Below are positions 6,887 to 12,076 of a stretch of 12,076 nt of DNA, in pieces. The notes under the pieces were generated by a model, which saw nothing but the letters and a program-made list of their open reading frames with translations, was not told the DNA's origin and made no database searches. The translations under genes were made by a program, and so were the position numbers. Location: assembly GCA_949128015.1 (NCBI GenBank), contig CASBRC010000452.1, forward strand, positions 1-12,076, written 5' to 3'. Source of the stretch: Synechococcales cyanobacterium PMM_0003. Its GTDB lineage: Bacteria > Cyanobacteriota > Cyanobacteriia > Pseudanabaenales > Pseudanabaenaceae. Numbering within the stretch: the stretch's first letter is position 1; each line of letters begins with the position of its first letter.

Positions 6887-6965
6887 TCCTTTGATAGATC
6901 TGGATTCGGATTTTAGCCAATCCTAGTCCTTACCGCATGTTAAACAATCGCCATATTAAGGCTCT

Positions 6966-7265
6966 ATGTTAGACATCATTATCATCTTATTGCTGGGTGT
7001 AGCGCCGCCAATCCTATCTCTATGGATATTGCATCGTGCTCAAGCCAAATATAGAGAAATAATGCAACCAAACTCGGCTGCGGTCGCAATTCCCATAGCC
7101 TTAAGGCTCAAAGCATTGCCACCCGCCGATATGACTTACATTGATGGGTTTGGCTATGTGATTGGTAAGGTTAGCTGCAAGTACAATGCGCGATCGCCTT
7201 ATATGCGCTGTGCAGTCAATCCTAGTGGGCCATGTCAAGATTGTCGGCATTACGACAGCCGCTAA
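6966..7265 (+). CDS. DUF6464 family protein, one membrane anchor and four conserved cysteines
   Basis: This 99-residue protein starts with a hydrophobic segment (about residues 3-22) that should anchor it in a membrane. It ends with a cysteine-rich motif typical of DUF6464: Cys71, Cys82, Cys90 and Cys93 within CKYNARSPYMRCAVNPSGPC and the following QDCRHY. The CxxC pair and spacing suggest metal binding or a disulphide, but this is inference; no function is known for the family. Multiple copies of such genes are common in cyanobacteria. It sits between DUF751 and rbfA with hairpins on both sides, which suggests its own transcription unit. ATG 6966 follows AAGG at 6958-6961. Confidence 0.75.
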   Translation: MLDIIIILLLGVAPPILSLWILHRAQAKYREIMQPNSAAVAIPIALRLKALPPADMTYIDGFGYVIGKVSCKYNARSPYMRCAVNPSGPCQDCRHYDSR

Positions 7266-7275
7266 TAGTAGTGAG

Positions 7276-7309
7276 TGAGAGAGTGCGCCCGAAGGGGCGT
7301 ACTCTCTCA
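7276..7309. terminator. hairpin between DUF6464 and rbfA
   Basis: The 15-bp stem pairs TGAGAGAGTGCGCCC with GGGCGTACTCTCTCA, with one G-T pair, around the loop GAAG. It lies 10 bp after the DUF6464 stop. No U-tract follows. Confidence 0.7.
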
Positions 7310-7370
7310 ACCCTCCATCGCTATATCAGCAATTTCAAAAATTAAAGTTTACTGTGTTAAGTACAAATCT

Positions 7371-7802
7371 ATGGCTACTACAAGACGAGTTGCTCGTGTC
7401 GCCGAATTAATTAAGCGAGAAGTCAGCAACATGTTGCTGAAAGATATTAAAGACGATCGCGTCGGTACAGGCATGGTCAGCGTTACCGATGCCGAATTAT
7501 CAGGCGATCTCCAACATGTGAAAATTTTTGTCAGTATCTACGGTACTGAAGAAGCAAGACAACAAACCATGGAGGCTCTAGCCTCAGCGACAGGATATAT
7601 TAAACGCGAAGTTGGGCAAAGACTATCCTTGCGCCGCGTTCCTGAAGTTGTATTCCTTGAAGATCGCTCCTTTGAGCGCGGGGTCAAAGTCCTGTCTCTG
7701 ATTAACCAACTCAGCCGAGAACGCGAAGAAAGGGAGTCAATCCCAAGTGATGAAAAGGAGTCAATCCTAATTGATGAAGAGGAGCCAACGCCAAGTGATT
7801 GA
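7371..7802 (+). CDS. rbfA: Ribosome-binding factor A
   Basis: RbfA binds the 30S subunit and helps 16S rRNA 5'-end maturation, especially in the cold. The 143-residue product shows the family start [19 protein letters not shown], the segment [20 protein letters not shown], and the end of the KH-like fold, [20 protein letters not shown]. The core ends near residue 115. The last 22 residues are an acidic low-complexity tail ([22 protein letters not shown]) encoded by a 24-bp tandem repeat. I chose ATG 7371 because upstream codons from 7275 run through the hairpin and do not match the family. The tail overlaps the start of the next gene in another frame, so the two are probably co-transcribed. 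Confidence 0.93.
   Translation: MATTRRVARVAELIKREVSNMLLKDIKDDRVGTGMVSVTDAELSGDLQHVKIFVSIYGTEEARQQTMEALASATGYIKREVGQRLSLRRVPEVVFLEDRSFERGVKVLSLINQLSREREERESIPSDEKESILIDEEEPTPSD
7734..7799 (+). repeat. 24-bp imperfect tandem repeat, 2.75 copies
   Basis: The units are GAGTCAATCCCAAGTGATGA and on (7734-7757), GAGTCAATCCTAATTGATGA and on (7758-7781), then a partial GAGCCAACGCCAAGTGAT (7782-7799). They encode the RbfA tail. The GATGA of the second unit supplies the ATG start of the next gene, and the GGAG at unit boundaries can act as its ribosome binding site. Confidence 0.8.
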
Positions 7803-8430
7803 TTTGATTAAGGCGGGTGGGGTGGTCATGTACCCACTCATGCTCCTATCAGTATTTGCTTTGGCGGGGATCATGGAGCGCCTGATTTTTTGGGTTGGCA
7901 TTCTCAAGCAAGAACGAAAAACCGCCGAGAATATTTTAGTGATCGCCCGTCAAGACTTAAAAATGGCGGCGATCGTGGCGGAGCAATCCTTAAAAGTTCC
8001 TGTTGCGCGGTTTCTATATGCACCCCTAGCTTTAGAAGAACCCGATCCTGAGCTATTTCGACTCGCTCTCGAAAGTACGGCTGATGAAGAATTAACAGGA
8101 ATGCTCAAGGGCGAAAAATTGCTGGAGGCCGCCATTACGCTTGCACCTTTGTTGGGGCTATTAGGAACGATCACAGGGCTAATCGTTTCATTTGGTTCTC
8201 TCAAAATTGGTGATGTGGCAGCAAATACTAAATCAGGTTCGCTAACCGAAGGTATTAGTGCAGCGCTAATTACGACAGCAACAGGTTTATTGATTGCGAT
8301 CTTTGTATCAGCATTTCACCGTCTATTTTTGGCATTCCAAGATCAGCAAGCCAAGCTATTTATGAAGTGTGGCAATCAGTTAGAGCTAATCTACCGCCAG
8401 CATTGGCAAAGCATTCAAACTCGCTCATAG
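7774..8430 (+). CDS. MotA/TolQ/ExbB proton channel family protein
   Basis: This 218-residue inner-membrane protein has the three-helix layout of ExbB/Tol[21 protein letters not shown] (about residues 15-34), then [20 protein letters not shown] (121-140) and [20 protein letters not shown] (161-180). The second and third helices carry the family's [10 protein letters not shown] and TTATGL motifs. Such proteins form a proton channel with ExbD/TolR and energise outer-membrane transport or envelope integrity. No ExbD/TolR gene follows, so the partner must be elsewhere. The start is ambiguous: ATG 7774 overlaps rbfA by 29 bp, while GTG 7795 has GGAG at 7781-7784 at good spacing and gives an 8-bp overlap. 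A strong terminator follows. Confidence 0.85.
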   Translation: MKRSQRQVIDLIKAGGVVMYPLMLLSVFALAGIMERLIFWVGILKQERKTAENILVIARQDLKMAAIVAEQSLKVPVARFLYAPLALEEPDPELFRLALESTADEELTGMLKGEKLLEAAITLAPLLGLLGTITGLIVSFGSLKIGDVAANTKSGSLTEGISAALITTATGLLIAIFVSAFHRLFLAFQDQQAKLFMKCGNQLELIYRQHWQSIQTRS

Positions 8431-8459
8431 CAAAAAGGTTCGCAATGCGAACCTTTTTG
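8431..8459. terminator. bidirectional terminator between exbB-like gene and priA
   Basis: CAAAAAGGTTCGC and GCGAACCTTTTTG form a perfect 13-bp stem around AAT, with an A-tract on one side and a T-tract on the other. It lies right after the ExbB-like stop and 7 bp beyond the priA stop, so it can serve both convergent genes. Confidence 0.9.
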
Positions 8460-8466
8460 TTTTATC

Positions 8467-11037
8467 TTACAAAATTGTGAGTGGATCGACATCGATCGCA
8501 ACTCTGACAGCTTTAGAATTAACCAACATTCGCAACTCTTCTAAGCTTGGTACATTTGGCAAAACTTCAGGGGCAAATTTTAATAAAATCTGCCAGCGAT
8601 AACGATTGGCGACTTTGGCGATCGTCGCAGGAGTTGCGCCTAAGATATCCCAATCATTCTCTAATTGACGCAAATATTCGGCTAACTCATTCGCGGACTT
8701 CTCAACAGCCGTGTCACTCTCACTACTGAGATGAATTAACACCATCTGTCCCATCGGCGGATAACGCAGAGCCTCACGCATTTCTAATTCTGTCTGCATA
8801 AACTCATCCAGTTGATAGCTTTGCACTGCTTGCATGGCGGGATGTTCGGGTGTGTAGGTTTGCATAATCACTTTGCCATCCTTTTCGCCGCGACCTGCTC
8901 GACCTGCTACCTGCAATAAAGTTTGGGCGGCTCTCTCTCCCGCACGATAGTCTGAGAAATTTAACAATCCATCCGCCGAAACTACGCCCACTAAAGTTAC
9001 CTGCGGAATATCTAAACCCTTGGTGAGCATTTGCGTTCCCACTAATAAGTCAGCCTCTCCTGCACGAAACTGATCAATTAATAATCGATGTTGATCCTTG
9101 TTGCGAGTGGTATCGCTATCAAAGCGAATTAGACGGATATTTGGGAATAGCTTCGCAAGTTCCTGCTCCACTTTTTGAGTGCCACTACCAAAATGTTTGA
9201 AATAAGGCGAACCGCATTCAGGACAAGATTTGGGTTGAATTAGCGTGAAGTTGCAATAGTGACAGCGTAAATGTGCGGATTTGGGTTGATGGGCGGTTGG
9301 TGAAATGGGATCGTGATAGGAGAGAGAGACATCGCAGTTAGGACATTCTGCAACATAGCCACAGGAACGACAGGAAACAAAGGTGCTATAGCCGCGCCGA
9401 TGGATAAATAGAATCCCTTGCTGCTTAGCTTCTAACATTTCTGCGATCGCAGTTTGCAACTTACGACTTAAAATCGAATAATTACCCGCCTTAAATTCAT
9501 CGCGCATATCCACAACTTCGATCGGCGGCATTGCTTTGTTCCCAATCCGATTAGGAAGTTCTAGATAAATTGATTTCCCTTCTTGATGAGCATAGATAAC
9601 TTCAGCCGATGGAGTTGCCGAGCCAAGGACAAGCGGAACATTCTCTAATTGCGATCGCCATTCGGCAATCGTTCGCGCATGGTAACAGGGCTGAGGCTGA
9701 TCCTGTTTGAAACTATTGTCATGCTCCTCATCCATGACAATTAAGCCCAAATTAGAAAGTGGTGCAAATACAGCCGATCGCGTACCAATCACAATTTGAG
9801 CTTCACCAGTGAGCATCAATCGCCATGTGTCAAAGCGTTCACCATCAGACAATTGGCTATGATAAACATTCACCTTCGCATCACCAAATCTAGCGCGAAA
9901 GCGATCGGTAAGCTGCGGAGTCAAGCCAATTTCAGGAACGAGAACTAGCGCTGATTTTCCTGCTGCGAGAACAGGTGCGATTGCTTGCAGATATACTTCG
10001 GTTTTACCTGAGCCTGTAACTCCATGTAAAAGAAAGTGCGGCGCGGTTTGATCGGAAATCGCAATCAGAATTTGTCGTAAAGCTGCCTCTTGATCGGGCG
10101 TTAAATCTTTAGGGCAATCACGTGTAACCGTATGACTCTTCCCGCCTAAACGTAGAGACTCACGTTTTGCGATCGCAATATAGCCCTTATTCGCCAAAGT
10201 TTGCACAGTAGTAGATGTGGTCTTGGCAAGTTTATATAATTGTGTTTTTAAGCATTCACCACCTTGATGTTGCAATATTGTAAGTATTTCTGCTTGTCTC
10301 TCAGTTAGCTCACTATCCGCCGCTTTAAGTGAAATTACAACATCTTCATATTTAGGTTGCGGTCGATGCGGTAATTCTAAAACTGTTTCTATCCATTCTA
10401 ATTTTTGGAGCTCTTTTAAGCCTGAACTAGTATATCGACCTAACTTTTGATATATAAAACGGCGGCTAAATCCCTTAGGATTATTTTTATGTTCTTGCAA
10501 AAAATCCCAAACCATTTGAGCTGCTTTTGGGATCGCCCTCCCCCCTAGCCCCTCGCCCAAGGGGAGAGGGGAACCAGAAGACTCTAGCTCCCCCTCTCCC
10601 TCTGAGAGAGGGGGCTGGGGGGAGAGAGTCTTAATCTTAATTCGATAATGAGACTGATCGAGTAATTTTGGAGGAAGTGCTGTTTTTACAGTCTGAATAA
10701 GCGGTGTCCGATAATAATCAGCCGTGTGGATCAGCATTTCCCAATAAGTTTTTGGAAAGATTCCCGAACTAACTACGGCACTAACTGATTTTATTTCTGT
10801 TTCAGTATCCGCAATTTGAGAAGTATCAGAAATTTGTAATGCGATCGCACCCACATGACGATTACCTAAAGGAACACTGAGTATGTCGCCGATTTGAATA
10901 TCAACATCTTCTGGTATGCGATAGGTCAGCAGATCGTCAATACCAATGCAATCGACTAAAACGCTAACATAGCGATTATTAGGGCGATCGCCACCAACAT
11001 AATCAACGCTAACACTCATCAAATCCAATAATTCCAT
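8467..11037 (-). CDS. priA: Primosomal protein N' (replication restart helicase PriA)
   Basis: PriA recognises stalled forks and D-loops and restarts replication; it is a superfamily 2 3'-5' DNA helicase. The 856-residue product has the Walker A motif GVTGSGKT (339-346), DEEH (436-439) and GSATPS (472-477). Eight zinc cysteines (556, 559, 565, 568, 592, 595, 605, 608) lie inside the helicase core, and motif VI QVAGRAGRG is at 709-717. The N-terminal 3'BD domain begins around SVLVDCIGIDDLLTYRIP. Oddly, residues about 137-168 (PQPPLSEGEGE, then GSPLPLGEGLGG) are encoded by two GC-rich palindromic repeats inserted in frame, ahead of the winged-helix region. ATG 11037 is the first start; ATG 11019 (MSVSVDYV) is an alternative. 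Confidence 0.95.
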   Translation of the reverse strand: MELLDLMSVSVDYVGGDRPNNRYVSVLVDCIGIDDLLTYRIPEDVDIQIGDILSVPLGNRHVGAIALQISDTSQIADTETEIKSVSAVVSSGIFPKTYWEMLIHTADYYRTPLIQTVKTALPPKLLDQSHYRIKIKTLSPQPPLSEGEGELESSGSPLPLGEGLGGRAIPKAAQMVWDFLQEHKNNPKGFSRRFIYQKLGRYTSSGLKELQKLEWIETVLELPHRPQPKYEDVVISLKAADSELTERQAEILTILQHQGGECLKTQLYKLAKTTSTTVQTLANKGYIAIAKRESLRLGGKSHTVTRDCPKDLTPDQEAALRQILIAISDQTAPHFLLHGVTGSGKTEVYLQAIAPVLAAGKSALVLVPEIGLTPQLTDRFRARFGDAKVNVYHSQLSDGERFDTWRLMLTGEAQIVIGTRSAVFAPLSNLGLIVMDEEHDNSFKQDQPQPCYHARTIAEWRSQLENVPLVLGSATPSAEVIYAHQEGKSIYLELPNRIGNKAMPPIEVVDMRDEFKAGNYSILSRKLQTAIAEMLEAKQQGILFIHRRGYSTFVSCRSCGYVAECPNCDVSLSYHDPISPTAHQPKSAHLRCHYCNFTLIQPKSCPECGSPYFKHFGSGTQKVEQELAKLFPNIRLIRFDSDTTRNKDQHRLLIDQFRAGEADLLVGTQMLTKGLDIPQVTLVGVVSADGLLNFSDYRAGERAAQTLLQVAGRAGRGEKDGKVIMQTYTPEHPAMQAVQSYQLDEFMQTELEMREALRYPPMGQMVLIHLSSESDTAVEKSANELAEYLRQLENDWDILGATPATIAKVANRYRWQILLKFAPEVLPNVPSLEELRMLVNSKAVRVAIDVDPLTIL
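10533..10632. repeat. two palindromic repeats inserted in frame in priA
   Basis: The first hairpin pairs CCCCTC (10549-10554) with GAGGGG (10566-10571), with an inner CCC/GGG. The second pairs CCCCCTCTC (10590-10598) with GAGAGGGGG (10606-10614) and is bounded by AAGACTCT (10578) and AGAGTCTT (10632). The first shares CCCCTAGCCCCTC and GGGGAGAGGGGAAC with the intergenic repeat at 851-891. Base composition is sharply different from the rest of priA. Confidence 0.85.
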
Positions 11038-11048
11038 ATTGTAAGCAC

Positions 11049-11534
11049 ATGAATCCAGATAAATCTCAGCCTTGGTTGCAAGAGAAACTATTACAACATA
11101 TCCAGCTACTACTGTATAGCTTTCATCATTGGACTGGAGATGATTTAATCCCCATCACCAATCACCAATCACCGTTAGAAACCGCCAACCTAATATTTAA
11201 CGCCGATTTTGTAATCGTTTCGCATGGGACTCAAGCCGATCCAATTCTGAACTATGGCAATCAAAAAGCTCTCGATCTGTGGAAAATGGATTGGCAAACT
11301 CTAACATCAACACCATCACGCTATACGGCTGAGCCTGTGGAGCGTAGCGAAAGAGAGCAGCTTTTGGCACAGGCAAAGTCTCAGGGCTATATCAGTAATT
11401 ATCGTGGCATTAGGATTGCGAGTAATTGCGATCGCTTTTATATTGATCGCGCAATTATCTGGAATGTCGTCGATCGGCGAGGCAAACTTTGGGGACAAGC
11501 CGCAACTTTTAGCAACTGGGATGCGATCGCATAA
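11049..11534 (+). CDS. MEKHLA domain protein (PAS-like)
   Basis: This 161-residue soluble protein consists almost wholly of a MEKHLA domain, a PAS-like module first described at the C-terminus of plant HD-ZIP III proteins and also found in bacteria. The domain is seen in FVIVSHGTQADPILNYGNQK, ALDLWKMDWQTLTSTPSR, TAEPVERSEREQLL, YISNYRGIRIAS and IIWNVVDRRGKLWGQAATFS. Residues 1-45 are less conserved and include a short CACCAAT tandem (ITNHQSP). Binding of a ligand or redox sensing is conceivable by PAS analogy but is not shown. It starts 11 bp from the divergent priA start and ends eight bases before the probable IS66 end. Confidence 0.85.
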   Translation: MNPDKSQPWLQEKLLQHIQLLLYSFHHWTGDDLIPITNHQSPLETANLIFNADFVIVSHGTQADPILNYGNQKALDLWKMDWQTLTSTPSRYTAEPVERSEREQLLAQAKSQGYISNYRGIRIASNCDRFYIDRAIIWNVVDRRGKLWGQAATFSNWDAIA

Positions 11535-11541
11535 AAATTTT

Positions 11542-12076
11542 GTAAGGAATCAGGTGAGAATAGGAATGAGGGAAAGAGAAGAAGGATCGATCAAAGCTTG
11601 GCAGAAAAAGTCCAATACAGAGCGACCTTGTGCTTTACAAGTTTGAATAACAGTCAATAAAGCGGCGGTATTATCTAAGCCAGCCATCGAACGAGAGCCA
11701 CCACAAACTTTGCGTTTGGTAACGGCTAACCTAAGATTGCGTTCGGCACGATTGTTATCTGGCGGGACATGAGGATGATCGAGAAAATACCACCACTGAG
11801 CACTTTTTTCTTTGAGAGATTTAAGAAATTTACCCGCCGAGTAACCGACTTTTGGCATCCAGTCAGAAATGGCTTGGCTGACTTTTTGTTTAAAATCATC
11901 TGCCCATTGTGAATATTTCAGGGTGTCTTGGTCATCTCGCCAATTGGCATGGGCGGTAAATGCTTCATCAATTAGCTTGATAAATACCCGTCCGATTTCT
12001 TGCTGCGACTTTACGGCTAATTTCAAAAGTTGCTTAAAGTGGCGACGTAAGTGAGCTAGACATTTTTGCTGATGAT
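11542..12076 (-). mobile_element. IS66-family-like insertion sequence, right part cut by window edge
   Basis: The transposase gene is on the minus strand, and its stop lies 8 bp from GTAAGGAATCAGGTGAG at 11542. IS66 elements commonly begin with GTAA, so I place the element's end here. The other terminal repeat and accessory genes lie beyond base 12076. The abutting AAAATTTT (11534-11541) would be the 8-bp target site if this end is right. Confidence 0.65.
11550..12076 (-). CDS. IS66-family transposase, C-terminal part (5' end beyond window)
   Basis: The open frame enters at the window edge (HQQKCLAHLRRHFKQLLK) and runs about 175 residues to its stop at 11550. The pattern C-AHLRRHF, a charged helical region and then LDHPHVPPDNNRAERNLR is the signature of the IS66 DDE transposase C-terminus; the Glu in RAER is the likely third catalytic acid. 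It continues KRKVCGGSRSMAGLDNTAAL and ends QGRSVLDFFCQAL. The first start-like codon within the window (TTG 12026) is internal and should not be taken as the true start. The visible part is intact, without stops or frameshifts, so the element could be active. Confidence 0.88.
   Translation of the reverse strand, partial: HQQKCLAHLRRHFKQLLKLAVKSQQEIGRVFIKLIDEAFTAHANWRDDQDTLKYSQWADDFKQKVSQAISDWMPKVGYSAGKFLKSLKEKSAQWWYFLDHPHVPPDNNRAERNLRLAVTKRKVCGGSRSMAGLDNTAALLTVIQTCKAQGRSVLDFFCQALIDPSSLSLIPILT

Noticed and set aside
7275..7370. Upstream start for RbfA giving 32 extra residues
   Set aside because: The extension runs through the 7276-7309 hairpin and does not match the family; ATG 7371 gives the normal RbfA start.
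11404..11646. Plus-strand frame bridging the MEKHLA gene and the IS
   Set aside because: It overlaps two supported genes in other frames and has no recognisable protein content.

Overview
The window looks like cyanobacterial chromosome. The octamer GCGATCGC (HIP1) occurs more than 20 times, and several genes belong to families typical of cyanobacteria: a split-intein DnaE N-terminal half, a DUF751/Ycf33-like protein, a DUF6464 protein, and an aldo/keto reductase with a ferredoxin-like tail. Long perfect hairpins with GC-rich tips sit in many gaps. A Pseudanabaena-like filamentous cyanobacterium is my guess; that placement is inference.

Layout, left to right. An ABC-2 type permease (43-840) is followed by a palindromic repeat and an aldo/keto reductase with eight C-terminal cysteines (905-2032). 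Two long hairpins separate this from a YajQ/DUF520 nucleotide-binding protein (2189-2680), which has its own terminator. Next is an accessory patch: another long hairpin, HIP1-containing 45-bp repeats on both sides of a HicB-HicA toxin-antitoxin pair (3028-3425), and a further long hairpin. The largest plus-strand gene is dnaE-N (3675-6278), the N-terminal part of the DNA polymerase III alpha subunit ending in a 102-residue N-intein; its partner half is not in the window. Behind it lies a decayed DUF4337 gene with an intact-looking promoter and ribosome binding site. Then come three small genes: DUF751/Ycf33-like (6617-6820), DUF6464 (6966-7265) and rbfA (7371-7802), which overlaps an ExbB/TolQ/MotA-family channel gene (7774-8430). 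A strong hairpin closes that group against convergent priA (11037-8467, minus strand). A MEKHLA-domain gene (11049-11534) starts divergently from priA, only 11 bp away. Immediately after its stop codon comes the end of an IS66-like insertion sequence, whose transposase runs off the right edge.

Themes. Core genes for replication (dnaE-N, priA) and ribosome maturation (rbfA) are mixed with small mobile or repetitive DNA: at least eight hairpins, a palindromic repeat inserted in frame in priA and also present in an intergenic gap, a HIP1-flanked toxin-antitoxin cassette, a pseudogene and an IS. I found no tRNA, rRNA, CRISPR array or recognisable riboswitch. No wholly new multi-gene system is evident. 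The most interesting material is the palindromic repeat biology and the in-frame repeat insertion in PriA.
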